64,000 nucleotides of DNA from the NCBI RefSeq assembly GCF_002812125.1, contig NZ_NPDQ01000002.1, positions 372,001-436,000 on the forward strand, given 5' to 3'. The notes under the pieces were generated by a model that had not been told where the DNA came from, did not search any database, and saw nothing but the letters and a program-made list of their open reading frames with translations. The position numbers were made by a program, and so were the translations under genes. The DNA comes from Leptospira brenneri (GTDB lineage Bacteria > Spirochaetota > Leptospiria > Leptospirales > Leptospiraceae). Every line of letters begins with the position of its first letter. The stretch's first letter is position 1. Shown in pieces: positions 25,754 to 35,144 of this stretch.

Positions 25754-26506
25754 TTATATACTCAGTTTTTTAAAAATGAAATTGGGAATGTTTCGAATGA
25801 TAAGACCAACAAGAGCCCAGATTCCAGGAACAAATGCCTCATCTTTTCCAGCACTTACGATGTTACGAATTTTTTCTGCGGCTTCTTCGGCAGTGATTGC
25901 TTTTAGTAATCCCTTTTCAGGAAGACTTAGGCCTTTTGTCATTTCAGTAATCACGAATCCTGGTTTAATCGTTGTTACCTGAACGTTGGATTCTGAAAGT
26001 CGATTGCGTAGTGCTTCCAAATATGTGTTGAATCCAGCTTTAGATGTATTATAAACTGGATTTCCTTTTCGGCCTCGCTCTCCAGCAATGGAGGAGATTC
26101 CAATGATTTTACCTGACTTTTGGTTTGTAAAATAAGTAGCCACTGGATTTAAAAAGGCAACAGCACCAAGAAGATTGATGTTTAACATTTCTAAATCTTT
26201 TGTCGTATTGTACTCATTAGGAGAAATCTGTGGCATCACACCCGAAGCAAAATACACCTCGTCCACTCCTCCGAGTAAACTCACTGCTTTCTGAAAGGTT
26301 TTTTCTGCTGTGGAAAACTTGGTCACATCAAAGACCAAAGGGAAGGCTCTTTTGTCTTTGTTTGTATTTGCCTTCTTGGCAATCGATTCTAAGGACTTTT
26401 CCCTTCTAGCTAAAAGAACCACGGAATTCCCTGCGTTCAATTCAGCTTCTGCTATGGCTTTTCCGATCCCACTAGAGGCACCGACGATGATTATTTTTTT
26501 CCCCAT
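25754..26506 (-). CDS. DprE2-like short-chain dehydrogenase
   Basis: The 250-residue protein has the nucleotide-binding GASSGIG motif, the catalytic Ser in ISSIAGERG and the YNTSK (YxxxK) motif of classical SDRs. The C-terminal hydrophobic segment [19 protein letters not shown], with a following FKKLSI, resembles the C-terminus of DprE2. Its stop is one base before the start of the DprE1-like gene, so the two are co-transcribed and probably act in sequence. It is the first gene of the pair, divergent from the YacP-like gene. Role as ketoreductase is inferred from pairing. Confidence 0.8.
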   Translation of the reverse strand: MGKKIIIVGASSGIGKAIAEAELNAGNSVVLLARREKSLESIAKKANTNKDKRAFPLVFDVTKFSTAEKTFQKAVSLLGGVDEVYFASGVMPQISPNEYNTTKDLEMLNINLLGAVAFLNPVATYFTNQKSGKIIGISSIAGERGRKGNPVYNTSKAGFNTYLEALRNRLSESNVQVTTIKPGFVITEMTKGLSLPEKGLLKAITAEEAAEKIRNIVSAGKDEAFVPGIWALVGLIIRNIPNFIFKKLSI

Positions 26507-26557
26507 GTTTACGTTTTTTTGGTTTAATCGGATCTGGCAAGTGGTTTCAATAGAGTT

Positions 26558-27058
26558 GTGCCCGTAATTGAGAGAATCCTGATCGATGGGATGAATCTAA
26601 TGTATAAATTTCCCGATTTGGCTTTTTGTTTAGGTGAATATCGCCTACAAGATGCCCGGGATGGGTTACTCCTCCATCTAGATCGATTCTATTCTGAGGA
26701 TCAACACTCCAAAATTTTGGTCTTTTTTGACGGAAAAAAGGATCTTACCTCTGATTGTTATTCGGAAGATTGGGGTAAGTTTTCCATCCACTATAGCCAT
26801 GAAAAAAAAGCAGACGAACTCATCATCGGTTATCTCAACTTATGTCCAGTACCTGCGCAGTGTTTGGTGGTTACTACAGATAAGGAAATTATCCGTTTTG
26901 CCAGAAGGCTTCGTGCCAAACGAATGAGCTCAGAAGAATTTTATGCAGAATGGCTCAAAAGAGAAGCCGAAGAGGACGAAACAGAATTTAATCACCTGAA
27001 AGAAGGATTGACACCAAGTTCAGAAACCGATTACTGGGAGAGACAATTCCTTCCTTGA
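26558..27058 (+). CDS. YacP/Rae1-like NYN-domain ribonuclease
   Basis: The 166-residue protein begins (GTG start at 26558) with IERILIDGMNLMYKFPDLA, carries VFFDGKKDLTS, KKADELIIGYL and VVTTDKEIIRFARRL, matching the PIN-like NYN fold with conserved Asp residues for metal binding. Relatives include Bacillus Rae1, a ribosome-associated endoribonuclease. It has a one-base gap to the MBOAT gene, but a shared role is not evident. The start is a guess, because the ribosome binding site is weak. Confidence 0.8.
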   Translation: MPVIERILIDGMNLMYKFPDLAFCLGEYRLQDARDGLLLHLDRFYSEDQHSKILVFFDGKKDLTSDCYSEDWGKFSIHYSHEKKADELIIGYLNLCPVPAQCLVVTTDKEIIRFARRLRAKRMSSEEFYAEWLKREAEEDETEFNHLKEGLTPSSETDYWERQFLP

Positions 27059-27059
27059 T

Positions 27060-28538
27060 ATGTTGTTCAACTCAATCCCATTTTTAATCTTTTTTTCCAT
27101 TGTTTATTTGCTCTATTGGGCCATTCCAAGAGAGTTTCGAAAGTATTTCCTACTCATTTCAGGAATTGGCTTTTATGCTTATTTTTCGCTAACTCTCACT
27201 TTCCATTTTCTGATCGTCATCAGCATCAATTATCTATTGTATCGAAAAATCAAATCCACTCCGACAAAGTTTTGGATTGGGATTACAGTTTCCCTCAACC
27301 TAATCAACTTAGGATTTTTTAAATATATATATTTCTTTAGTAAGGTTCTTGCTGATCTAACGAACTATCCGTTCTTTAAACAAGTTCCTGATCTCATTCA
27401 CATTGCATTACCACTCGCGATTAGTTTTTACACTTTCCAAGTCATTGCCGCAGCCATTGATACCTATCGCGATTCCTCAAAACCTCTGGTAAAGGTAGAC
27501 GATTATTTTCTCTTTGTTGCTTTTTTCCCTGTACTCATCGCAGGACCAATCATGAGAATGTCTGACTTCTTTCCAAACTTAGACAAACTCGTTCCGAACA
27601 AAGAAAAAATGTATCGGGCATCTTATTTACTTATGTCAGGACTTGTAAAAAAAGTTTTGGTGGCAGACCCAATGTCTCTTACCATATCACCAGTGTTTGG
27701 TGCTCCTGCCGAGTATGATTCCTTCTCTCTGTTCATGGCAGGTATCTGTTATTCCATCCAAGTATATAGTGATTTTTCTGGTCTTACCGACATGGCGCGT
27801 TCCATTGCTTTGTTTTTAGGTTTTGAAACTCCGGAAAACTTCAAAGCTCCCTTTTTCTCTACATCGGGAAGGGAACTCTGGAAACGTTGGCATATCACTC
27901 TTTCTTTTTGGCTCAGGGATTATATTTATTTTCCACTCGGTGGATCTCGCAAAGGAGAACTTCGCACTTACTTAAACCTCATCATCATTATGACTCTAGG
28001 AGGATTTTGGCACGGTGCTGATTATACTTTTATCTGTTGGGGATTTTATTGGGGAGTGATTCTTGCGGGGGAAAGGTATTTTGAAGACAAACTTGGTTGG
28101 AAGTTAACTCCTGAAAAAAATAAGTTTCTTATCGTTTTTAAGGCCTTCATTGTTTTTGTTTTGTTTTCTATTTCTGGACTTATGTTTCGATCCAACAACG
28201 CAACCAATATGGTCGATCATTTCTACGGAATTTTTACACATTTCACACATAGTTTAGAAATCATGTTTTCTGGTGATTCCAATGAATGGTTGGTTTCTGC
28301 TACATCTTTATTTGGAAATGGTTCTTCGTTTCGGTTCCAACACATTGAAAACTTGGAACGAATCTTTTATACTTCTATTGCTCTTTTATTTTTTCATCAT
28401 ATCCAGTATGTTCCTGAGTTTTGGGATCGGATTCGTAAACATGATGTATGGCTTGTTCCCATACTTGGTGTTGTTACCATTTTCCTTCTCGCCACACTTT
28501 CACAAGATGGCGGAGAATTTATCTATTATAAGTTTTAG
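27060..28538 (+). CDS. MBOAT-family membrane O-acyltransferase (AlgI-like)
   Basis: The 492-residue protein has about ten or more membrane helices. Key motifs are WKRWHITLSFWLRDYIYFPL and the catalytic His in GGFWHGADYTF, characteristic of membrane-bound O-acyltransferases such as AlgI, which move acetyl groups across the inner membrane to polysaccharides. It lies one base after the YacP-like gene and eight bases before a DUF1574-like gene, which probably completes the acetyl transfer. Target polymer unknown; LPS O-antigen or another surface glycan is plausible. Confidence 0.92.
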   Translation: MLFNSIPFLIFFSIVYLLYWAIPREFRKYFLLISGIGFYAYFSLTLTFHFLIVISINYLLYRKIKSTPTKFWIGITVSLNLINLGFFKYIYFFSKVLADLTNYPFFKQVPDLIHIALPLAISFYTFQVIAAAIDTYRDSSKPLVKVDDYFLFVAFFPVLIAGPIMRMSDFFPNLDKLVPNKEKMYRASYLLMSGLVKKVLVADPMSLTISPVFGAPAEYDSFSLFMAGICYSIQVYSDFSGLTDMARSIALFLGFETPENFKAPFFSTSGRELWKRWHITLSFWLRDYIYFPLGGSRKGELRTYLNLIIIMTLGGFWHGADYTFICWGFYWGVILAGERYFEDKLGWKLTPEKNKFLIVFKAFIVFVLFSISGLMFRSNNATNMVDHFYGIFTHFTHSLEIMFSGDSNEWLVSATSLFGNGSSFRFQHIENLERIFYTSIALLFFHHIQYVPEFWDRIRKHDVWLVPILGVVTIFLLATLSQDGGEFIYYKF

Positions 28539-28546
28539 GAGACATT

Positions 28547-29644
28547 GTGGATTTAATTCGTAATCGATATTTACTTGTCCCATTTCTAGTTGTATTTTTA
28601 ACCTTTTGTCTAGATAAATTATTACTTTTGGAAAATGTACATACTTATTTTTCCAAATCACTTTCTGACATTAATTACATTCAAAAAAATCAATTATACG
28701 AAGACTTAAAAGTTTATCTATCGAACAAAGATAGAGACAAGGTACTTGTTTATTTTGGAAACTCACGTGCTTTATTATTCGATAACGAATACATTCATAA
28801 AAAATATCCAGGTTGGGTAATGTTTAACTTCTCTGTTCCTGGAGGAAAACCTGATTATGTTTTGCAATGGATGGAAGAGTTTCATAAAGACAAAGTAAAA
28901 CCAGATTTCTTTTTGTTTGATCATTCTGTGGAAATGTATAACTCCGCAGCGACATTGAAAGTGGATGAAACACTCACAAACGGACTGAATGTATCTTTTG
29001 TTTTAAAACATTTTTCATCATTTTCAACAGATGATATCTCAACTCTTGTTGCCAAACGAATGTTTCGAGCTTACCAATATCGTCCTAAATTAGAAGTGAT
29101 TGTGACTCGTGCTAAAAACAAAGATACAATGTTGATTCCGTATCGAGAATTACGAAATAATTTAATGGAGAATTTGAGTCGGGGGAAGGGTTCTGCAATG
29201 ACACCTGGAACTCATAAATCTGTTCTTCCACAAGAATTATTAAAAAAATCTGCGTTTGGAGATTTTCATTCCTATTTGGTTCCATTTCATTTTTCGGATC
29301 AGATTTTGAGTTTTACAGACCAATCTCTTATGTTAGCAAAAGAACTGGATGTACCATCTGCTGTGATTTGGGTTAGGTTATCTTTACCATATATGGATCA
29401 CATCCGAAATTTAAAAGTTTCTGTAGGGAATGGAAAAGAAGACACTGTCTATCACGATTGGTTTCCAAGAATGTTAGAGTATCATAAGAAAAATGGGATT
29501 CCATTTTGGAATATGAACGACGATCCAAATTATACCTGCAACAACTTTAGTGATGCAGGTCATATGTCACCGACTTGTTATGATGAGTATACTGATTTTA
29601 TTTTTAAAAACTTGTTTCAGTCTTTAGTAAAAGGTGCTCGGTAA
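28547..29644 (+). CDS. DUF1574-like protein, likely SGNH-type partner of MBOAT enzyme
   Basis: The GTG at 28547 has AGGAG at 28537-28541, overlapping the upstream stop. The N-terminal membrane helix (about 8-26) anchors an exported domain. YFGNSRALLFDNEYI resembles block I of SGNH hydrolases with the nucleophile Ser, and the C-terminal SDAGHMSP has the DxxH spacing of block V. This matches AlgJ/DltD-like proteins and Leptospira DUF1574 proteins. It probably transfers acyl groups received from the MBOAT enzyme. Its 3' end overlaps the convergent gene by 28 bases. Confidence 0.72.
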   Translation: MDLIRNRYLLVPFLVVFLTFCLDKLLLLENVHTYFSKSLSDINYIQKNQLYEDLKVYLSNKDRDKVLVYFGNSRALLFDNEYIHKKYPGWVMFNFSVPGGKPDYVLQWMEEFHKDKVKPDFFLFDHSVEMYNSAATLKVDETLTNGLNVSFVLKHFSSFSTDDISTLVAKRMFRAYQYRPKLEVIVTRAKNKDTMLIPYRELRNNLMENLSRGKGSAMTPGTHKSVLPQELLKKSAFGDFHSYLVPFHFSDQILSFTDQSLMLAKELDVPSAVIWVRLSLPYMDHIRNLKVSVGNGKEDTVYHDWFPRMLEYHKKNGIPFWNMNDDPNYTCNNFSDAGHMSPTCYDEYTDFIFKNLFQSLVKGAR

Positions 29645-30213
29645 AACTCAGTTCTATTTTGAACGTCATTTGGTGAAAGTTTTTCTGGATCTGTAGGATT
29701 TGGTTTGGTTGGATTCTGTGGTTGGGGTTTGTTATTGTTTTCTTTATCCACTGAATATCCATAATAATAACCATGAACAATTTCTACCACGGTAACAGGT
29801 GTATCAGAGTTTACGTTCTGAATTTCTACAGTGATTTCGTCTGGTGGGGCTAACAATTCAAAGACCCACTGTACTTCCCCTTCAATTTTTTCCTTTCTTA
29901 GAATGGATGGGTTTTCGTTTTGTCCGTTGCCAGAATAAACAGTTAGAACCCATTCTTTTAGTTTTCCATCAGTAGCTACCCCAATGCCTATGGATTGAGG
30001 TGAGGCTTCTCCGGCTTTTAAATCAAATCGAATGGCACCACCTTTGGCAACAGCACCATAGAGTCTTTTTTTCGAAAGAGTAGGATAGAGAGCCAAATCT
30101 TGGATTCTAGTTGTGACTTCTTTTACATTTTGGCTCAGGACGGAAGGTTCGGAATGGAGGGTTTGTATGGTTACCAGTACAATTCCAACCGAGGCGATCA
30201 AAGAGTATCTCAT
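29617..30213 (-). CDS. Exported hypothetical protein, 198 aa
   Basis: A signal peptide (about 1-21, ending near LHSEP) is followed by a beta-rich domain and a Pro/Asn-rich tail (PQPQNPTKPNPTDPEK). I recognise no family. It follows the 354-residue exported protein by 52 bases, probably as the last gene of the cyclase/FecR operon. Its 3' end overlaps the convergent DUF1574-like gene. Likely periplasmic or surface-exposed. Confidence 0.65.
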   Translation of the reverse strand: MRYSLIASVGIVLVTIQTLHSEPSVLSQNVKEVTTRIQDLALYPTLSKKRLYGAVAKGGAIRFDLKAGEASPQSIGIGVATDGKLKEWVLTVYSGNGQNENPSILRKEKIEGEVQWVFELLAPPDEITVEIQNVNSDTPVTVVEIVHGYYYGYSVDKENNNKPQPQNPTKPNPTDPEKLSPNDVQNRTEFYRAPFTKD

Positions 30214-30265
30214 TCTCTTAATAGGACTAAAAAAAGGAATTCATTACAAGCAAAAGAAAAAGAAA

Positions 30266-31330
30266 TTATGGCGAACAATTTCGAAATTTAGCCAATTCTT
30301 GGACTAACGATTGGCGTTCTTCCGGGGCTAGATTACTTCTATTTTTCGATTGTACTTCCATTCTTTCCAAAGCAGGCCGAAATTTAGGGGAACAGTTACT
30401 ACTAAAATACTGGTAAGCACTAGTCCTGTCAGATTCATTATCGCTAATCAATTTATAAAACTCAAATACGGAATGATTGTCCTCACTTGAAAAGTTCAAA
30501 ATAACATATGTTTTGTGACATTCGCTGAGAGTGAGGGCTGGGACTTTTGTATGTCTACAATTGAGCGCAACATCTGATTCTAAAAATGCTAACATTTCCT
30601 CGTAAGAAAAATCTCGAAATGGTTTGCCTTTTGGAACTGAAACTTTTGAATTTTTAGGTCCAGAATTTTCTTTTGTATTAGTTTTTTGTGAAATAGTAGA
30701 TTCTTGTTTAGTTTCTGCAGTGGGGGTATGTTTTGGTTCTTCCACCTGAAGAAAATTGGTAACCACTTTTGGTTTCTGGTAAGGGTTGGTTACTGTTAAA
30801 TCATAAGGTCCTGACTTGGCATCTGTTGTATCTACTTTTAGGTCGATCCGTTCAGATGATTTTACTTCCTTACTCAAAATGGGAAGGGATTCATTTTTTT
30901 TAGTGATATCTACTTTTGTTGCATCTAAAAAATGTTCTCCTTCAATGGTTAGGTTGGAAATTGTTTTTTCTGACTTAGTTTCTGATTTGGGAAGAACGAT
31001 GGGTTTTTCTTCTTCTGTCACTACTAGAGGTGGTTCAGAAATGATGACTTCTAAATCTTTCCATACAGACCAAACTGCAGGTTTCTTAAATAAGTTTAAG
31101 GGCGCAGTCCTTACTAAGTACATTCCTGAAGGGAGGTCTTCAATGGAATGATACGGTGTATCGATCTTCTTATCAGTAATGATTTTGCCAGACTTTTCTT
31201 TGATTTGGATTTGATACCCACTGGCATCAGGAATGGGTTTCCAAGCAATGAGTTTGGTTCCTTCCTGAGCTCCGATAGAAAACGAAACCAAACATAAAAA
31301 TAATAAAAATTGTTTTGTATTTAGTTTCAT
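30266..31330 (-). CDS. Exported protein with FnIII/IPT-like domains, 354 aa
   Basis: A signal peptide (about 1-21, ending SIGAQ) precedes a fibronectin-type-III-like segment (LIAWKPIPDASGYQIQIKEK) that resembles the domains in the upstream FecR-type protein. An IPT-like middle part (about 115-195) and a charged linker lead to a C-terminal helical domain with four Cys residues. It overlaps the FecR-domain gene by ATGA. Likely periplasmic, acting with it; no enzymatic motif seen. Confidence 0.68.
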   Translation of the reverse strand: MKLNTKQFLLFLCLVSFSIGAQEGTKLIAWKPIPDASGYQIQIKEKSGKIITDKKIDTPYHSIEDLPSGMYLVRTAPLNLFKKPAVWSVWKDLEVIISEPPLVVTEEEKPIVLPKSETKSEKTISNLTIEGEHFLDATKVDITKKNESLPILSKEVKSSERIDLKVDTTDAKSGPYDLTVTNPYQKPKVVTNFLQVEEPKHTPTAETKQESTISQKTNTKENSGPKNSKVSVPKGKPFRDFSYEEMLAFLESDVALNCRHTKVPALTLSECHKTYVILNFSSEDNHSVFEFYKLISDNESDRTSAYQYFSSNCSPKFRPALERMEVQSKNRSNLAPEERQSLVQELAKFRNCSP

Positions 31331-33219
31331 CGTTTCTCTTTATACAATCGTTTTGGTGAAATGAATTCAATATCAGAAGGTTTTAAAGATTTAAACTGAT
31401 CTAATGCCAGAATAAAACTTCCCTTTCTCGACAATAACAAGTTGGAATCTTTATATACACTGAGGTCCCAAGAGAAGGTTCCTTCATCTAAGATTCCTAA
31501 ATCTTTTAGGCTGTGTTTGGATTCTTTTGTTGTGATTTTATAGATTGCTGATTTTTTGTCGGCTATATGTTGGTATAAAACCAAATCATATTTGTCTGGG
31601 GTGGTTCCAGATACCTTCCATTGAAAGTCTAAACTATTTTTTCCCTTCATTTGAACGATGGTTCCGTTCGGTGACATCATCTCAAGTTTAGGTTCTTGTT
31701 TGTTTTCGTTTGGTTCTTCTATGGGTTCTTGTTTTTTCTTTTTATCGACAACAGTAAAACTAAGTATTGTTGAAGTTTCCGTTTCTTTTCCTTCTTTTGA
31801 TTTACCAACGAGACTCGCATAAAAATTTCCTTTCCCGAGTTCGTTCCAGTTTGGCAGAAGAAAGTTAGAACTAGTTTCTTCGGAAAAAACAATGTTTTTC
31901 ATTTTGGGATCATTTGCTATTTTTAGTTGGTAGGATTTTAATTCTGCATTCCCATCCCAAATGAGAATTGCTTGGTTTTGTTTAATTTCATCAGCAGAAA
32001 TTTCTGATTCATTTGTTGGCCTTAACCATTTAGGTGCAGGAATAGAATTTTGTTTTTTGATGATAAAGGATAAAACTTGGCTTTCACGATCCTTGGTATC
32101 AGGAAAAGAAGATTTCGCGATTACCTTCCAGTAGTATGTTCCTTCCTTTAAATCATCATAAGAAATCTGATTGGCCGTGGTTTCTAATTGTTTGATTGGG
32201 TTTGTGAGTTTTGGAGAATTTGATAAAACTAATTTATATGAATTTGCAGTTGTTAGTTTTGACCAAGTGAGTGTGACCAATGGAAATGTTTGAACAAAAG
32301 GAAAAACTGCTCCTTGTTCTGGTGATTCTCCTTGGAAGGACTCAAGTTTTGTGACAAAGAATTTATTGATTTCGCTAAATTCAAAATCTGTGCCTTGTTT
32401 ATTTTTAACTTTTAATCTCCAATAAAAGGTTCCTTCCTTTAGCCGGAAAGAGGTTTGTGTTCCTTCCACTTTTTCGTTAATTAACGTCATTTGAAAGTTA
32501 GGTGATCTTGAGATTTCTAAATTAGAATCTTTGTATCCTGGTTCCAACTTCCACTGGAAGTGGACTGAAACATCGTCTGGCTCTGTATAAAATAATTTTT
32601 GAGAAGTAGGAGCGACAAGAACAACGGGTATTTTTTTGATTTCAATTCCTGTTTTTTTGAACTCAGCTTTTTTCCCTTCTTCCACAGCTAGAGATTTACC
32701 GTCCTTTTGTTTAACTGTGGTTTTTCCTTTTTCTACAAATAAACTAAGTTCTCGTTCTTTAGATTTCTCGATTTTGACATTTCCAGAATCTACATTGATT
32801 TCGCTTCCTGAACTTGTGATTTTTAATTGGTTGGGTTTAGAATCATCTTTTTTCACTTCCAGTGAACCTTGAGTGAATTCTAAATTTGGTTCTTCTCCCG
32901 TTAAATCCAAGTTAAACATTGAGTTTTCATCAATGTTAATTTCTGTTCCATCTTTTAATCGAATCAGAGCGTCAGAAAATGCTTCCGATCGAATCGTATC
33001 TTTATTTGTCAGAGGGCTATTATTTTCTAATTTTTCCCATATGACTTCGTCTTCAAATTTTCTTTGGACAATATTGTTTTTAAAAAAAATAGTTCCAACA
33101 ACTTCGCGGTCGCCAATTCCAATTTTGCGATTTAAATCCAAATAAAACAATATCGAAAATAAAAAAGCAACACCGAGTAGGGTAAATAAGACGAGACGAT
33201 CTCGTTTGTCTAAATTCAT
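31327..33219 (-). CDS. FecR-domain membrane protein with FnIII-like repeats, 630 aa
   Basis: A membrane anchor (about 9-29) precedes a FecR domain (about 40-190; LKDGTEINIDENSMFNLDL, then FTQGSLEVKK). Several FnIII-like repeats follow, each with a YKLVLSNSPK / YQLKIANDPK-type strand and GTYYWKVIAKS / GNFYASLVGKS. The layout is that of Leptospira FecR proteins rather than TonB-system regulators; no sigma factor is next to it. It is translationally coupled on both sides (ATGA) to the cyclase and to the 354-residue protein, so a common sensing role is likely. Confidence 0.78.
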   Translation of the reverse strand: MNLDKRDRLVLFTLLGVAFLFSILFYLDLNRKIGIGDREVVGTIFFKNNIVQRKFEDEVIWEKLENNSPLTNKDTIRSEAFSDALIRLKDGTEINIDENSMFNLDLTGEEPNLEFTQGSLEVKKDDSKPNQLKITSSGSEINVDSGNVKIEKSKERELSLFVEKGKTTVKQKDGKSLAVEEGKKAEFKKTGIEIKKIPVVLVAPTSQKLFYTEPDDVSVHFQWKLEPGYKDSNLEISRSPNFQMTLINEKVEGTQTSFRLKEGTFYWRLKVKNKQGTDFEFSEINKFFVTKLESFQGESPEQGAVFPFVQTFPLVTLTWSKLTTANSYKLVLSNSPKLTNPIKQLETTANQISYDDLKEGTYYWKVIAKSSFPDTKDRESQVLSFIIKKQNSIPAPKWLRPTNESEISADEIKQNQAILIWDGNAELKSYQLKIANDPKMKNIVFSEETSSNFLLPNWNELGKGNFYASLVGKSKEGKETETSTILSFTVVDKKKKQEPIEEPNENKQEPKLEMMSPNGTIVQMKGKNSLDFQWKVSGTTPDKYDLVLYQHIADKKSAIYKITTKESKHSLKDLGILDEGTFSWDLSVYKDSNLLLSRKGSFILALDQFKSLKPSDIEFISPKRLYKEKR

Positions 33220-35066
33220 TTTTTCCCCTTTTTCACTGCTGTGATTCCAACTAACTTTTGTAATTCACTTAAGCTTTTGGGGCAATCGGGATCTGACTTT
33301 CTGCCAAGAACTGCATAAACTTTCTGAGCTTTGGATTTTCCTTTTAGCTCAATCTCTCCCATACTGATGACATGGTAATCTGATTTTATTTCTTGGTAAG
33401 TGGTATCCGTAATTAGAATGTCTGTTTGCGTTTCTTTGTTTAGAGACTCGACACGGGAGGCAAGGTTTACTGAATCTCCGATCACTGTGTATTCCATTTT
33501 ATCTGAGCTACCGATCTGGCCTGCAATCACATATCCAGTGTTAATCCCACATCCAATTTGGATGATTGGTTTTTTGACACTCCCTCTTCCTTGGTTAAAT
33601 TCAATGAGTCTGTCGCGCATACGGAGTGCTGCATCCACTGTTGCTTTCGCATGTTGCCTGTGGTCACGAAGAGCACCCCAAGTTGCCATGATAGCATCCC
33701 CGATAAATTTATCTACAGTCCCTCCGGTTTCTTGAACACATTTTACCATCTCTGTCATGTACTGGTTTAAAAATTCTACAACCTCTTCTGGTTGTAACTT
33801 TTCGGAGATTGATGTGAAACTTCGTATATCTGAGAAAAAGATTGTACAATACTTTCTCTGGCCTCCAATGGAAAGTTTTCCTTTCGCTGCAAGTTCTGCA
33901 ATGTCTTGGTTCACAAACCTTCCAAAGGAATCTTTTAGTTTTTCACGTTCTTCTAAACCGCGTCCCATACTCACAAACGATTTAGTTAATGTTCCAATTT
34001 CATCATGAGTGGTTGCATGAAGTTCAATATGGTAATTACCTCTTCGAATTTCTTCAGAAGCATCTACTAATTTTAGAATGGGTGTTGATAGTGACTTTGC
34101 AAAAATATAAACAACAATAAACGATAGGGCTAGTGAAACGATTAAGATATAAACATTTCGTTTTTGAATGTTATTAACTTCTTCAAAAATTTTTGCTTCA
34201 CGAACTTGAGAGATTACCCCTACACCTCCGAGTCCCAGTTTTTTGAATGATCCGAGATAAGACACACCATCTTTGGATTCATAACGAAACTGACCGTTAT
34301 CAACCGTAGACTTTTTCATTCTTTCTACAATAGGCAGATCATTTAAATTGATTCCGGACAAAACTACTTTGGCATCAGGATGAGCAAGGACACTTCCATC
34401 TTCACTAACAAGAAAGGTTTCTACTGGCCCTGAGGTTTGAAAGGCATCAAGTAGGCTATCCAGTTTGATTAGTGTAACTAGAATTGTATGTGTGTCTTTT
34501 GATTCTGATAGAGGGAAACTAAGACAAAGAATGGGATGGCGGAAATAGGGACTTGCATTCCATATAACAGTAGTTCCGCTGAATGATTTTTTTAATTTTG
34601 GTTGGATGTTTTTTAGTAATGTTCTTACTTCTGCTTTTTGGTAATCGTATTTTTGTAAAAATTCATCATTGAGTGCTTCAAATTTTGGATTTAGGCTAAC
34701 GTCATAGGCACCAATCAATAGAAAGTTTTGGTCTTCTTCAAATAACTCTTTGGCAATGGCATTACTTGAATTGGGATTTCTAAGAATGGCCGATGCAGTA
34801 ATATGGACATCCTGTTTCATCGAATGTAAATCCGACTTCACTTTTAAAGAAAGGATTTCATTGATTTTGATGTTGTTTTCTTTAACTCGAACCTCACTAT
34901 CTTTTCTGAAAAAATAAGAAGCAAGAAAGATGATCCCCGACATCGAAACAAGTAAAACAATCGAGGTAATGAGTAGGAGTTTGTATCGAATTGGAAATTG
35001 CAATTCCCCGTGGGACAGGGAATCCTTGGAAAAGAGAGAGCGGAGTTTTAGCAATATCGTTTTCAT
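33216..35066 (-). CDS. Membrane class III adenylate cyclase with extracytoplasmic sensor and HAMP
   Basis: The 616-residue protein has an N-terminal membrane helix (about 30-50), a Cache-like periplasmic sensor (about 55-300, with FLVSEDGSVLAHPDA), a second helix (about 305-325), a HAMP domain (about 325-380), and a class III cyclase domain. Metal-binding Asp residues are in FFSDIRSFTS and DKFIGDAIMA; the Lys in DKFIGD and the Thr in EYTVIGDSVN suggest ATP preference; SVNLASRVE holds the transition-state Asn/Arg. It makes cAMP in response to an external signal. It is the first gene of the 35066-29617 operon. Confidence 0.93.
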   Translation of the reverse strand: MKTILLKLRSLFSKDSLSHGELQFPIRYKLLLITSIVLLVSMSGIIFLASYFFRKDSEVRVKENNIKINEILSLKVKSDLHSMKQDVHITASAILRNPNSSNAIAKELFEEDQNFLLIGAYDVSLNPKFEALNDEFLQKYDYQKAEVRTLLKNIQPKLKKSFSGTTVIWNASPYFRHPILCLSFPLSESKDTHTILVTLIKLDSLLDAFQTSGPVETFLVSEDGSVLAHPDAKVVLSGINLNDLPIVERMKKSTVDNGQFRYESKDGVSYLGSFKKLGLGGVGVISQVREAKIFEEVNNIQKRNVYILIVSLALSFIVVYIFAKSLSTPILKLVDASEEIRRGNYHIELHATTHDEIGTLTKSFVSMGRGLEEREKLKDSFGRFVNQDIAELAAKGKLSIGGQRKYCTIFFSDIRSFTSISEKLQPEEVVEFLNQYMTEMVKCVQETGGTVDKFIGDAIMATWGALRDHRQHAKATVDAALRMRDRLIEFNQGRGSVKKPIIQIGCGINTGYVIAGQIGSSDKMEYTVIGDSVNLASRVESLNKETQTDILITDTTYQEIKSDYHVISMGEIELKGKSKAQKVYAVLGRKSDPDCPKSLSELQKLVGITAVKKGKK

Positions 35067-35144
35067 ATCATTGGTACTTTTACCAACTTCACAAAAAACG
35101 GTGCCAGAGAAAAAGTAAAATTGAAAGGGTAAGTTATTTTTTTA

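Noticed and set aside
31327..33219. FecR as regulator of an ECF sigma factor
   Set aside because: No sigma factor or TonB receptor gene is adjacent; the protein has FnIII-like repeats and is coupled to a cyclase instead.
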